A DNA stretch of 64,000 nt from Dactylorhiza incarnata (taxonomy: Eukaryota; Streptophyta; Magnoliopsida; Asparagales; Orchidaceae). How positions within the stretch are numbered: position 1 is the first letter of the stretch; every line of letters begins with the position of its first letter. Below the pieces are notes generated by a model. That model made no database searches. It worked only from the letters and a program-made list of their open reading frames with translations, and was not told the DNA's origin. The position numbers and the translations under genes are program-made. Of this stretch, positions 35,260 through 46,835 are shown piece after piece. The stretch is from assembly GCA_033032865.1 (NCBI GenBank), contig JAWHQI010000613.1, positions 372,001-436,000 on the forward strand, in the 5' to 3' direction.

Positions 35260-37069
35260 CTATTGATCGTGCGACTTGAGTTTCTTAGATGCAGGAGCAC
35301 TTGAATGTTCGCTGCCGTCGACCGAAACATCGGGAGAATAGCCTTCGCTGCCCGACGAGGATGAGCTGCTCAACTCGCCCGACTTGCGACCAGCATCTTC
35401 TTCAGAATCGCTGGGTTCGGACTCTGAGCTACCTTCACCACTCTTGGCCGCTTCGGGTTCTTCGGCCTCGACGTCCTCATCTTCACTCTCTTCCGAGCTG
35501 GATCCATCGACCTTGTTCTTCCCCTTGGCCTTCCGCCTGATCTTTTCCAGCTTCTTCTGCAAGGTCGGATAAGCATCCGAAAAGGTGAAATGCTCAAAAC
35601 CGGGCGCGAACCCTTTGAGCTCCCGCAAGCGGTTAAAAGCATTTTCAATTCCCTCGGTGACATGAGGGAAGAGTTCTTGCTGATAAACCGGGTTGGTCTC
35701 ATCATATTTAGCCTGCAGAAGAAGAGAGTAAGGTAAGACCGGGCGGTTTGAGAACATCGGTATTAAAGCTGGCCAGGTGATAACTTACCAACTCGGCTTC
35801 CTTTAACCGCTCATTCTCCTTTTTTAATTCGGCGATTTCCTTCTCTTGAAGGCTGTTATCTCTGGTCAACCTTTTCAGGGTCATCCCCATAAAGGCGTTT
35901 GTGGTAAAACTCTCGGCAGCTACCCGCGCGGCCTCCCTGGCGAGCTCCTCCACAGGAACTTTCCTTAGCCTCCTGAAGTTCCGCCGGCCGAACATGCCAA
36001 TGCTGGCGGCCTCAGCATGCCGACCCGACTTCTCGCTCGCCCAGTGGGGAAGCGCGGTAGAGATCTGGACGCTGTCGCCGTTCGGGTGCCAGGTCAAAAC
36101 CGGGCAGCCCTTCAGGTCCTTCACCTTGCTGAAAGATCGGAGGGCGGCGAAGTCGCCCGAGGAGCCCGAATCCTCCCCATCAGATGGCAGCGGCTTGTTC
36201 CTGGCTCGCCTCTTTCTTTTCTCCGTCTGGGTCAGGACCAGACCGGACAGACTGACCGGCTTGTTAACAGGAATCACGGCTTGGGCTATAAAACAAGAAG
36301 AGTCAGCACAAGAAATCAAGCGGTTAGCATTCAAGTCGGAGGCAAAGAGAAGCTTACTATCTTCAAGCCGAACGTTCTCCAGTTCGGCAAGCAGAGGGAT
36401 GTAGTAGCTTATGTTAAGCCGCTCATCCTTGAGGAGCTTACAGGTCCCTTTCTCCACCTCGCTGATTGGTACTGGCTGAAAAGCCTCCTCAGGCCGCACC
36501 TGCGGGTTCGGGTTCAACAGGCCCAGACGGCCTTCGAAGATCAGATACCTCTCCGACCAGGCGGTTACCTTGTTCGCCAGGTTGACCATCTTCAACCCGC
36601 GGCAACCGAAGTAGAGGTGGCCTTTGAAGACGTCCGATTCAGAGTCCGGGATGGCCCGAACTGAGAATATCTTCCTGAAGAGATCCATGGAGAAGCGGAC
36701 TCTCTCAGATCGAAGGTAAGAGATAAAGCTGCATATCCCGGCCATCGAGTTGGGAGAAATCTGGCCCGGAACAACTCCATAGTGGTCGAAGACCATGGCG
36801 AGCTCCATTGGGATCGGGAATTTGAATCCGCAATCGAAGTGATCGATTGGGATCGCGATGAGGTTTGGACCGGACGAGTTCATCCGCTCATCACGGAGCG
36901 GAAGTCGTGCAAGCAGCGGGCTGTCGACCATATGTTTTTCAACGAACTCGTCCAATTCGGCTTTCGTTAATCGACACTCCTCAAGATCAGCAGAGTGGAA
37001 GGCAACGGCGGCTTCAGAGCGGGTAGCTGGGGTCTTCGCAGGTCGCTTCGACTGGCGCTTTGCTCCCAT
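35260..37069 (-). CDS. Antisense gene Y of element B: PF04195-like nuclear-type protein, intact, one intron
   Basis: Start at 37069 (MGAKRQSKRPAK, a basic N-terminus), exon 1 37069-35789, intron 35788-35713 (GTAAGTTATC to TTCTGCAG, 76 bp), exon 2 35712-35260. The spliced frame gives about 577 residues. Residues ~30-190 resemble PF04195 ('putative gypsy type transposon'): IDHFDCGFKFP, FDHYGVVPGQISPNS and RFSMDLFRKIFSV. A variable middle follows, then a coiled coil (AELKKENERLKEAE) running across the splice junction, a basic patch (KKLEKIRRKAKGKNK) and an acidic Ser/Glu-rich tail ending KKLKSHDQ. This is the only undamaged Y in the window. Basic ends and an acidic tail suggest a nuclear or chromatin role; biochemical function is unknown. 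TATAAGTA lies upstream. Confidence 0.82.
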
Positions 37070-37106
37070 CTCGAAATTCTGGTAAGAAGAACTTCGGAAG
37101 GACGCT

Positions 37107-37114
37107 ACTTATAA
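37107..37114 (-). promoter_or_regulatory. Putative TATA box of antisense gene Y (element B)
   Basis: TATAAGTA on the minus strand, 37 bp before the Y ATG, matching A and C. Confidence 0.5.
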
Positions 37115-37373
37115 GAACGGATGATCTGCACTTAGCAAAGGTCAAATCGCGGCTAGATGATCAACCCGCGCGAATATATCACCACAAAAGTCAGCGATAG
37201 ATTGCATAAATTGAAAAAAGCGAATTATAAAGACACGAAGGCAAGCCGAGCGGCTTATGAAAAATAACTCAGGCGTCAATCAACAGCATGAAGGCTAAAA
37301 AAGTAAAATTGAATATTGAAGCCACACGGCCTGAGTAAACAGGTCGAATATCACAAAATCAGATTCAAGCGAA

Positions 37374-39416
37374 TTATCCAAAGGACCGAATTGAAACCAT
37401 ATTACAAAGTTGTATCCCAACACCGCTCATTACTGGCGGGTATCGTTCAGGTTCGTCCTCTCTGTGAAGCCGCGCGACATGATCGCCAATCTGAAGGACA
37501 GTCCCCTGCATTTGGTTCATATTATGATTAAGGCGGTTGATCATGCTATGAATCCGCGCGGCGTCTCTCTCCACTCGCGACGCAGGAATCGTGCGAGTAG
37601 GTAAGTTCGCTGCGGACTCATGAACACTAGCAACTGGGCGGATTGTCCCGGCTGCAGGAAGAGACGAGCTCGTCCCTGCATCCGGGCGGATTGACCCTCG
37701 CCGGCCTTCATCAACCGTGTTTAAAGGGCGCCGACTTCTGCCGGCTTCCTTGGCCAGATGCAGGTATTTGTCCCTATAGTAGGCACAGTCATCTTCGAGC
37801 TTGCGGACTTCCTTCTTCCCGCGATCAATCCGGGCGGTCAGCGCTGCCACCTGGTCCTGCTGCTCCTTCTCTTCCTCCCGGCGCTCTCTCCGCTCGGCTT
37901 CCAGCTCTACCCGAATCGCGGCTTTCTCGTCCTGGGCGACTTTCTCCCTCTCCTCCACTGCCCTCAGCTGCTTGGCAAGCGTCTCCAGATTCTTCTGAAG
38001 CTGGGACATCTCGGTCTCCATCCGAGTATCCGGGAGAGGGGAGCGCAGTAGAGGTGGTTCAAAGGGAGGAAGGTAGGACACCAGTTCGCCCGGCTCCGGG
38101 ATGGAATCACGATCATCTACAAAAAGAGAAATGGTCAAAAATTGTTCAACATGAAACCGCTTTCATTAAATTTTCCTCGCTTACGAGCCGCGGCGATTTG
38201 AATTGAACTCGGGCGGGCAGGTCGCCTTGTTAGCTCGGTATCGAATTTCCTGCGTTGTTCTCTCCACGATCTTTCACTTTGCCTCCGCTTAGCAGCAGAG
38301 AATTGAGTAGCGGAGGGAAAGAAGCTAGGCGATGGATTCAATAACGCAGCGCGCGACTTATTTCGAGGTCGCGGCATGAAAAAACGAACGGAATGGAAAT
38401 CCGCTGCCTTTTTACCTTGAAGCAAGAGGTTGGGCTGCGGCGGGGGCGGCCTGGCGAGTTGATCTCTTACCCGCTCCGCCTTCACCTGCATAAATCGCAG
38501 ACCGGCAATCACGGGATCGACAGAGGCCGGTATGGATTCTGCAGCGGCGACCTTAGGGAGGATGGTCTCCTTAAGGCTGGTCGCATCCTCGGACAGAGCG
38601 GATCTTTTTTCCCCTGGCGGGTTGGCAGCCTGCAGTTCGGCGGAAGTTCCCAGCTGGTCATCCTGCTTCTGAAAAGAGTCAAAATCTTTGAGAAGGTCGC
38701 TCACAGAAACACTATGCGCATCAACCAGAGCCTGGTCGTTCGGCTGAGGGGAGGGAGTGGTCAGGCCTTCCGAGACCTCATTCTCACGCGATTTGCCCTG
38801 CAGCCTGACCGCTCTCGATTTACCAGAGGCCGCCTTATTCTTGGCCTTAAGCTTCTTCATTTTTTGGAGGAGCCTGTCCGCAGCGGACTCCTCCATCTTC
38901 CTCTTCTTCGACTTCGGGACGGTTGGCTTGTCCGGGCTGTCCTCAACATTGATTATGGGAGAATCCAGACCGTCCGGCTTGGGGGAGTCAACTGCTTCTC
39001 CCTGCTTCATCCCTTATCTTCAGATGAAAGACCCGTGACGGGGTAACTTCCATCTTGAAGGACTCATCCCCGTCGCCTTTCGAGGAAACAGCTTCCAGGT
39101 CTGTCCTACCCGGCGGAGAAGGCGGGTTGTTTCCCTGGACAGAGAAGATTGGGGGCGGGTTCGAGCTGCCCGCTCCATCCTTAGTCGGCGGAACAACTGA
39201 TGGCTCAGGGAGCAGTTCGGTCGGTCTATCCTCCTGTTTAGATGATAAAGCAATTGTTAAACCTACAGGCAGGTCGGTCGGTTTATTCGTAAAGGCAATT
39301 GTTACCGTCTTATCAGGCCGCTTCGTCTTCTTCTTCTTCTTCTCTTTCGAGCGGTCTCTATCACGGTTCTTTCCGGACTTCTCAAGAAGCTCGAGTTCAG
39401 CCATCAGGTTCACCAT
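37374..39416 (-). pseudogene. Antisense gene X of element B, one-base frameshift in exon 1
   Basis: Start ATG at 39416 (MVNLMAELELLEK), exon 1 to 38185, intron 38184-38117 (GTAAGCGAGG to TTTTTGTAG, 68 bp), exon 2 from 38116. Exon 1 is 1232 nt; compared with C an extra base near 39003-39008 shifts the frame within KIRDEAG.., after which the ancestral frame resumes as GEAVDSPKP. Exon 2 is open and encodes the Glu/Arg coiled coil and the RVERDAARIHSMINRLNHN segment. A further one-base change near the end extends the C-terminus to 37374 compared with A and C. No known family recognised. Confidence 0.75.
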
Positions 39417-39513
39417 CTTTCTCGAGTTAAGCAAACCGAAAGTTCTAACCGCAACAGGCGAATAGTGACTCGTGGTAACAATGGAGTTATGCCAGAGTCG
39501 AAGCTTCTGGAGC

Positions 39514-39520
39514 ATTTATA
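39514..39520 (-). promoter_or_regulatory. Putative TATA box of antisense gene X (element B)
   Basis: TATAAAT on the minus strand, 98 bp before the X ATG, in the same context (GGTTATAAATG) as in A and C. Confidence 0.55.
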
Positions 39521-39595
39521 ACCAGCAGGGTGAAGTCGGCGCGATCTCCGGCTAGCACTGATATTTTCGAAATCTTCACGGAAATTTAAAAATAT

Positions 39596-39605
39596 GCGGG
39601 GATTA
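39596..39605 (+). other. Candidate polypurine tract of element B
   Basis: GCGGGGATTA directly before the 3' LTR, a short, imperfect purine run where plus-strand priming is expected. The same bases border the LTR in A and C. Confidence 0.4.
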
Positions 39606-40382
39606 TGTTTACCCGGGAAACCGCTTCCAGGAGGGATACTCCCAGACCGCGCGGTTTGCGGGTCTAAGTCGCCTGGTTCAGGTCAAACGAGGTCTATCGA
39701 CTCCGGCTAGCACAGGCCGGGCGGTCTATGACAACTCAGGCCGCCTCCAAGTACTAAAGGTAATCAGAGCCCAAGTCCAACAGGACAAGCCGCGGTCTCA
39801 AGTCGGAAGTCGCGCGGCCTATGCAATAAAGGCAGCCAAGGTCCAAAGTCAAAGAACAAGCCGCGGTTTCATAGCAGAGACCAAGCGGGTAGCCTCATCG
39901 CTTTGGCCTCCTCATCTCTAGCTACTGGTCAGACAAGTCAGAAGGGCAAGCCGCCAAGTCGCGCGGCTTATTTACTTCTCCTTTTTGTGTATCCCGTCAC
40001 CGCCTGCCCGTTCCTCCTGTACCCGGGTAGGCGGTTATTTTATCCCTGCCCGCTCGGGCAGGCCCCCAAGCCTATAAATAGGGGGCGGCACTGTTCACAA
40101 GACAGGCACACTTGAATCTGGGAGCTCGCTTGTTTGAGCTGCGGACTCAAGTTTCCCGTCTTGCGGACTGTCTGACCGGCCGGCTTCTTTTTTCCTGCAC
40201 TTGCAGCCCGCTGTAACCTCTTTTTTGTAATCAAAGGAAAGCCCGTCGCAAGAGTGGCATTCGCCGCGGCGGGCGAAGTCTGGTTTTGACCGCTGCCAGC
40301 GGTCTCCCTTTTTTCTACTTAAAAAGTAACCGACAACCCGCAGCCTCCGGTTTCCTTCGGAGGAGCGATCTCAGCCTCAACA
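39606..40382 (+). repeat. 3' LTR of element B (777 bp)
   Basis: TG...CA ends, near identical to 26834-27609. TATAAATA at 40073-40080. One palindrome arm is mutated (GGGTAGGCGG). Followed by GCTAG. Confidence 0.95.
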
Positions 40383-40387
40383 GCTAG
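40383..40387. other. Right target-site duplication of element B (GCTAG)
   Basis: GCTAG right after the LTR's terminal AACA, matching 26829-26833. Confidence 0.95.
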
Positions 40388-41078
40388 CAGCGGTCAAGGC
40401 CAGACTTCGCCCGCCGCGGCAAATGCCACTCCTGCTACGGGCTTTCCTTTGATTAGAAAGAAGTGGTTACAGCGGGTTACAAGTGCAGGAAAAGAGAGGT
40501 CGGCCGGTCAGACAGTCCACAAGACAAGGAACTCGAGTCCGCAGCTCAAACAAGCGAGCTCCTAGATTCGAGTGTGCGCCCCTTGGGAACAGTGCCGCCC
40601 CCTATTTATAGGCTTTGGGGCCTGCCCGAACGGGCAGGGATAAAATAACAGCCTGCCCGGTTACAGGAGAAACGGGCAGGCGGTGACGGGATACACAAAG
40701 AAAGAAAGAAAGAAGCCGCGCGGCTTGGCGGCTTGCCCCTCCGAATTGTCTGACCAAAGGATAAAGATGATGCGGCCAAGGCGACGATGCTACCCGGCTC
40801 GATCTTTGTCTTGAGACCGCGGCTTGTTCTTTGATTTTGGACCTGGGCTTATCCCCATGGCATAAACCGCGCGACCTCCGACTTGAGACCGCGACTTGTC
40901 CTGCTGGACTTGGGCCTGGACTATCTTTAGTGCTTGGCGGCGGTCTGAGTTATGCTAGACCGCCCGACCTGTGTTAGTTGGTGTCGATGGATCTCGTTTA
41001 ATCTGAGCCGGGCGACTTAGACCCGCAAACCGCTCGGTCTGCGAGTAATCCTCTTGGAAGCGGTTTCCCGGGTAAATA
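40388..41078 (-). repeat. 5' LTR of element A, right fragment
   Basis: 691 bp that continue the LTR broken at 26833 (CAGCGGTCAAGG... to GGTAAATA). With 85 bp on the other side it makes 776 bp. The minus-strand TATA box is at 40603-40610 and now points into element B. The terminal base pair reads TA instead of CA. Confidence 0.9.
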
Positions 41079-41664
41079 AGCTCCAAACGACACATTAATT
41101 TCAAAATGAAAGAATTTTAGACGCGGTTTGTAGTGAAAGTAAGAGATTTAGCTCCAAATGACACTTAAACTTTAAACAACAATAACTATTGATCCGGTTA
41201 CCTGATTTTACCCCATACAACACCATTTAGGAATGATATCGGAGCCTTACATTCATTGAAGCACAAGTTTTACCCATTACAGTTCATTTAGTTGTCTATA
41301 TTGAGCGGGTTGCACTGTCAATGCAAAATGTAGCTCCAAATGACACATAAACTTCAAACAGCCATAACTTTTGATCAGGTTGTGTGATTTTTGCCCACAA
41401 CACCTCTTCAAAATGAGCTCTGAGCCCTACATTCAATGGAGAGCAAGTTGTACCCAATGTAGTTCATTTAGTGGTCGATATACATTGAGTTGAAGTGGTA
41501 ATGTGAGATTTAGCTCCAACTGACACCTAAACTTCAAAGAGCTATAACTTTAGATCCGGATGTCCGGATTTTGCACAAAACACCTTTTCGGAAAGAGCTC
41601 AGAGCCATACATCCTAAGGAGAATAGGATTTACTCCATCAAGTTCATTTAGTGGTCGACGTATA
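41079..41664. repeat. Satellite segment between elements A and C
   Basis: Starts with the second AGCTC copy (41079-41083) and continues the monomer interrupted at 13859 (CCAAACGACACATTAATTTC as near 12358). It runs through about three monomers to GTCGACGTATA, where C begins. Confidence 0.92.
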
Positions 41665-42437
41665 TGTTGAGTTCGAAATCGCACCTCCGAGGGAAACCGG
41701 AGGCTGCGGGTTGCCGGTTACTTTTTGTGCAGAAGAATGAGACCGCTAGCAGCGGTCAAGGCCACACTTCGCCCGCCGCGGCAAATGCCACTCCTGCGAC
41801 GAGCTTTCCTTTGATTAGAAAGAGGGGGTTATAGCGGGTTACAAGTGCAGGAAAAGAGAAGCCGGCCGGTCAGACAGTCCGCAAGACGAGAAACTCGAGT
41901 CCGCAGCTCAAACAAGCGAGCTCCTGGATTCGAGTGTGCGTCCCTTGGGAACAGTGCCGCCCCCTATTTATAGGCTTGGGGGCCTGCCCGAACGGGCAGG
42001 GATAAAATAACCTGGCCGGGTACAGGAGAAACGGGCAGGCGGTGACGGGATACACAAAGAAGGAAAGAAAGAAGCCGCGCGGCTTGGCGGCTTGCCCTTC
42101 CGACTTGTCTTTCCAGAAGATAAAGATGATGCGACCAAGGCGACGATGCTATCCGAGCGGTCTCTATTTTGAGACCACGGCTTGTTCTTTGACCTTGAAT
42201 CTGGGCTTATCTTCATAGCATAAACCGCGCGATCTCCGACTTGAGACCGCGACTTGCCCTGTTGGACTTGGGCTTGGACTATCTTTAATACTTGGCGGCA
42301 GTCAGAGTTATGCCAGACCGCCCGACCTGTTGCTAGCTGGTGTCGATAGATCTCGTTTAACCTGAGCCGGGCGACTTGGATCCGCAAACCGCTCGGTCTG
42401 CGAGTAATCCTCTTGAAAGCGGTTTCCCGGGTAAACA
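41665..42437 (-). repeat. 3' LTR of element C (773 bp)
   Basis: TGTTGAGTTC...GGTAAACA, TATA box on the minus strand at 41965-41972. The first palindrome arm is damaged by a 3-bp loss (ACCTGGCCGGG). Confidence 0.93.
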
Positions 42438-42522
42438 TAATCCCCGCATATTTTTAAATTTCCGTGAAAATTTCGAAAATATTAGTGCTAGCCGGAGACC
42501 GCGCCGTCTTCACCCCGTTGGT

Positions 42523-42529
42523 TATAAAT
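42523..42529 (+). promoter_or_regulatory. Putative TATA box of antisense gene X (element C)
   Basis: TATAAAT, 98 bp before the X ATG at 42627; same context as A and B. Confidence 0.55.
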
Positions 42530-42626
42530 GTTCCAGAAGCTTCGATTCTGGCATAACTCCATTGTTACCACGAGTCACTACTCGCCTATTGCGGTTAGGG
42601 CTTTCGGATTGAACAGCCCGTAAAAG

Positions 42627-44676
42627 ATGGTGGACTTGATGGCCGCGCTCGAAGTTCTTGAGAAGCCCGGAAAGAACCGCGAGAGAGACTGCTCGAAAGA
42701 GAAGAAGAAGAAAAAGGCGACGCGACCTGATAAGACCGTAACAATTGCTTTTACAAGTAAACCGACCGACCCGCCTGCAGGGTTGACAGTCGGCATGTCG
42801 TCTGGACAGGAGGCGAGTAAGCCGACCGAACTGCTTCCTGAGCAATCAGCCGTCCTGTCGACTAAGAATGAGGCGAGCTGTCCGAACCCACCCCCAGCTG
42901 ATCCCCTAACTTTCTCCGATAATGGAAACAGTCCGCCTTCCCCGCCGGGTAAGACAGACTTGGAGACTGCTTCGCAGAAAGGCGATGGGGACGAGTCTTT
43001 CAAGATGGAAGTTACCCCGTCCGGGGTTTTTCATTTGAACATAAGGGATGAAGGGGGAGAGGCAGTTGACTCCCCCAAGCCGACCGATCAGGAAGCTCCA
43101 GTAATTAATGTTGAGGACAGTCCGGAAAAACCAACCGCCCTGAAGTCGAAGAAGAGAAAGAAGGAGGAGTCCACAGCGGACAGGCTTCTCAAGAAAATGA
43201 AGAAGCTAAAGGCCAAGAACAAGGCAGCGTCTGGGAAATCGAGAGCGGACAGCCTGCAAGGCAAGTCGCGCGAGAATGAAGTCTCGGAGGGCTTGATTAC
43301 TCCTTCCCCCCAGCCGAACGACCAGATTCCAGTCGATGCTCATAGCATTTCCGTAAGTGAACTCCTCAAGGATTTTGATTCTTTTCAGAAGCAAGATGAT
43401 CAGCTGAGAACTTCTTTCGAACTGCAGGCTGCCAACCCGCCAGGAGAGAAAGGATTCGCCCTGTCTGAGGATGCGACCAGCCTTAAGGAGGCCATCCTTC
43501 CTGAGGTCGCGACTGAAAGAACCATACCGGTACCTGAAGATACCGTGACGGCCGGTCTGCGGTTTATGCAGGTGAAGGCGGAGCGAGTAAGAGATCAACT
43601 TGCCAGGCCGCTTCCGCCGCAACCCAATCTTTTGCTGCAAGGTAAAGAGGAAGCGGATTACCACCCTGTTCGTTTTTTCAGGCCGCGCCCTCGAAACAAG
43701 TCGCGCGCTCCGTTGTTGAACCCGTCGCCCAGCTTCTTTCCCTCCGCTGCTCAACTTTCTGCTGCTAAGCGGAGGCAAAGTGAGAGATCGTGGAGAGAAC
43801 AACGCCAAAAGTTCGATACCGAGCTAACAAGGCGACCCGTCCGCCCGAATTCAATTCAAACTGCCGCGGCTTGTAAGCGAGGAAAATTCGATGAAAGCGG
43901 TTTCCTTTTGAATACTCCTTGACTATTTTCTCTTATTGCAGATGACCGTGACTCTATCCCGAAGCCTGGGCGAACTGGTAACCTATCTTCCCCCTCTTGA
44001 TCCACCCCTGCTGAGTTCTTCTCTGCCGGATACTCGGATGGAGGACAAGATGTCCCAGCTTCAAAAGAATCTGGAAACCCTTGCTAAGCAGTTGAGGGCT
44101 GTGGAGGAGAGAGAGAAGGTCGCCCAAGATGAGAAAGCTGCTCTTCGGGTTGAATTGGAAACCGAACGGAAGGAAAGTCGAGCAGCGCTGGAGGCCAAGC
44201 GGAGAGAGCGTCAAGAGAAAGAAAAGGCGCAGCAAGACCAGGTGGCTGCGCTGACCGTCCGGATTGATCGTGGAAAGAAGGAGGTCCGCAAGCTCGAAGA
44301 GGACTGTGCCTATTATTGGGACAGATACCTTCATTTGGCAAAGGAAGTCGACGGAAGTCGGCGCCCTATTAACGTGGTTGACGAAGGCCGGCGAGGGTCA
44401 AGCCGCCCGGACGCAGGGACGAGCTCGTCTCTTCCTGTAGCCGGGACGATCCTCCCGGTTGTTAGTGTTCATGAGTCCGCAGCGACATTGCCTACTCGCA
44501 TGATCCCCGTGACGCGAGTAGAGAGAGATGCCGCGCGGATTCATAGCATGATCAACCGCCTTAATCATAATATCAACCAAATGCAGGGAACTGTTCTTCA
44601 AATCGGCGATCATGTCGCGCGCGACTTCACAGGGAGGATGAACCGAGCGATACCCGTCCGTAACGAGTGGCTCTAA
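42627..44676 (+). pseudogene. Antisense gene X of element C: exon 1 intact, exon 2 frameshifted
   Basis: Exon 1 (42627-43872, MVDLMAALEVLEK...) is fully open and the best copy of this exon: a KEKKKKK basic N-terminus, acidic/Pro-rich middle, KSKKRKKEE and LLKKMKKLKAKNK basic cluster, and RFFRPRPRNKSR near the end. The intron at 43873-43941 (69 bp, GTAAGC...TTGCAG) matches A. Exon 2 has an extra base near 43967 (CCTGGGC against CCGGGC) and two extra near 44620 (GCGCGCGAC against GCGCGGC), so the coiled coil is out of frame with exon 1. A full spliced X built as in these copies would be about 650 residues. Function unknown. Confidence 0.75.
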
Positions 44677-44980
44677 GATACGAATTTGTAATAATATTTC
44701 TATTCGGTCCCTTGGACAATTGTTTGAATCTGACTCTATAATGTTCGATCCGCCATCCAGGCCGTGCGGCTTAAATATTTGAATTTACTTTTTTGCCTTC
44801 TTGCTGTGTTGATTGATGCCTATGGGTTATTTTACATAAACTGATCTGCTTGTTTTCGTGATTCTTTAATTCGCTTGTTTGAATTATACAGTCTGTGGTT
44901 GACTTTTGTAATGATGTATCCGTACGGGTTGATCGGTCTAGCCGTGATTTGACCTTTGCTAAATGAAGATCAGTCGTTCT

Positions 44981-44988
44981 TATAAGTA
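44981..44988 (+). promoter_or_regulatory. Putative TATA box of antisense gene Y (element C)
   Basis: TATAAGTA 37 bp before the Y ATG at 45025. Confidence 0.5.
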
Positions 44989-45024
44989 GCGCCCTCCCGA
45001 AATTCCTTTTACCAAAATTTCAAG

Positions 45025-46835
45025 ATGGGAGTAAAGCGCAAGCCGAAGCGACCTGCCAAGACTTCTGCAACCCGCTCCGAAGCCGCTGTGGCCTTTCATT
45101 TTGCAGACCTCGAGGAGTGTCGTTTGACAAAGGCCGAGCTGGACGAATTCGTCGAGAAGCACATGACTGACAGTCCGCTGCTCGCACGGCTTCCGCTCCG
45201 TGATGAGCGGATGAATTCGTCTGACCCAAACCATATCGCGATCCCAATTGACCATTTCGATTGCGGATTTAAATTCCCGATTTCCATTGAGCTCGCCATG
45301 GTCTTTGACCATTATGGAGTTGTTCCCGGCCAGATTTCTCCCAACTCGATGGCCGGGATATGTTAGCTTCATCTCGTACCTGCGATCTGAGAGAGTCCGC
45401 TTCTCTATGGACCTCTTCAGGAAGATATTCTCGGTGCGGGCCATTCCGGATTCTGAATCGGATGTCTTCAAAGGCCACCTCTACTTTGGCTACCGCGGGT
45501 TGAAGATGGTTAATCTGGCGAACAAAGTCATGGCCTGGTCGGAGAGGTACTTGATCTTCGAAGGCCGACTTGGCCTGTTGAACCCGAATCCGCAAGTGCG
45601 GCCTGAGGAGGCCTTTCAACCGGTCCCAATAAGCGAAGTGGAGAAGGGAATCTGCAAGCTTCTCAAGGATGAGCGGCTTAACATAAGCTACTATATCCCT
45701 CTACTTGTCGAGCTAGAGAACGTTCGGCTTGAAGATAGTAAGCTTCCCTTTGCTTCCGACTTCAATGTTAACCGCTCGATCTCTTGTGCTGACTCTTCTC
45801 CTTTTGTAGCCCAAGCCGTTGTTCCTGCCAACAAGCCGATAAGCCCGGTCGGTTTAGTCTTGACTCAGACGGAGAAGAGGAAGAGGCAAGCCAGGAACAA
45901 GCCGCGGCCGTCCGATGGGGAGGATTCGGGTTCCTCAGGCGACTTCGCCGCCCTTCGCTCCTTCAGCAAGGTGAAGGATCTAAAAAGCCGCCCGGTCTTG
46001 ACCTGGCATCCGGACAGTGATAGTGTCCAGGTCTCTACTGCGCTTCCCCACTGGGCGAACGAGAAGTCGGGCCGGCATGCTGAGGCCGCTAGCATCGCTA
46101 TGTTATGCCGACGGAACTTTAGGAGGTTAAGGAAAATTCCTGTGGAAGAGCTCGCCAGAGAGGCCGCGCGGGTTGGTGCCGAGAGCCTCATCACCAACGC
46201 CTTCATGGGAATGACCTTCAAGAGGTTGTTTAAGGAAAACGCTCTCCAAGAGAAGGAAATTGCTGAACTGAAGAAAGAAAATGCGCGACTAAAGGAAGCC
46301 GAGTCGGTAAGTCATCACCTGGCCAGTCTCAACACCAATGTTCTCAGACCGCACGGCCTTATCTTACTCTTTTCTTTTGCAGGCTAAGTATGATGAGACC
46401 GACCCGGTCTATCAGCAGGAACTCTTCCCTCATGTCGCCGAGGGAATTGATAATGCTTTTAACCGCTTGCGGGAGCTCAACGGGTTCGCGCCTGGTTTCG
46501 AGCATTTCACCTTCTCGGACGCCTATCCGATCTTGCAAAAGAAGTTAGAAAAGATCAGACGGAAAGCCAAAGGAAAGAATAAAGCCGACGGATCCAGTTC
46601 GGAGGAGAGCAATGATGGAGATGATGAGGCTGAAGAACCCGGAGCGGCTAAGAGTGGTTAGAGTGACTCGGAGTCCGAATCCAGCGATTCTGAAGAGGAT
46701 GCTGGTCGCAAATCGGGCGAATTGAGCAGCTCATCCTCGTCGGGTAGCGAGGGTTATTCTCCTGACGTTTCGATTGATGGCAGTGAACATTCAAGTGCTC
46801 CTGCGTCTAAGAAACTCATGTCGCACAATCAGTAG
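45025..46835 (+). pseudogene. Antisense gene Y of element C: PF04195-like, frameshift and stop
   Basis: Start ATG at 45025 (MGVKRKPKRPAK) is kept. An extra T near 45362-45365 (ATGTTAGC against ATGTAGC) breaks the PF04195-like region right after SMAGIC. The rest of exon 1 is open to 46306. The intron at 46307-46382 is conserved. Exon 2 (46383-46835) has a TAG at about 46659-46661 (GGTTAG against GGTGAG) in the acidic tail. Confidence 0.78.

Larger units (their letters stand above)
26834..40382 (+). mobile_element. Element B: young, complete Tat-like LTR retrotransposon nested in A
   Basis: 13,549 bp, plus orientation, flanked by GCTAG. The LTRs (26834-27609 and 39606-40382) differ at about three positions by eye, implying a recent insertion. 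It contains gag-pol (one frameshift), an intact antisense Y gene and an antisense X gene with a one-base frameshift. It sits head-to-head with A, inside A's 5' LTR. Confidence 0.95.
13860..41078 (-). mobile_element. Element A: Tat-like Ty3/gypsy LTR retrotransposon, minus orientation, interrupted by element B
   Basis: Full-length element flanked by AGCTC duplications, with gag-pol reading leftward and the antisense genes reading rightward. Without the nested element B it is about 13.7 kb. Order from left: 3' LTR, antisense gene X, antisense gene Y, non-coding spacer with 21-bp repeats and stem-loops, gag-pol (minus), leader, then a 5' LTR split by B. The two LTRs differ at roughly a dozen or more sites by eye plus a 63-bp deletion, so A is older than B. 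gag-pol has one frameshift and one stop, X has a frameshift, and Y has lost its start codon. It looks non-autonomous now. Confidence 0.93.

Noticed and set aside
13860..41078. Element A as a 27-kb giant element
   Set aside because: 13.5 kb of it is the independent element B with its own LTRs and TSD.
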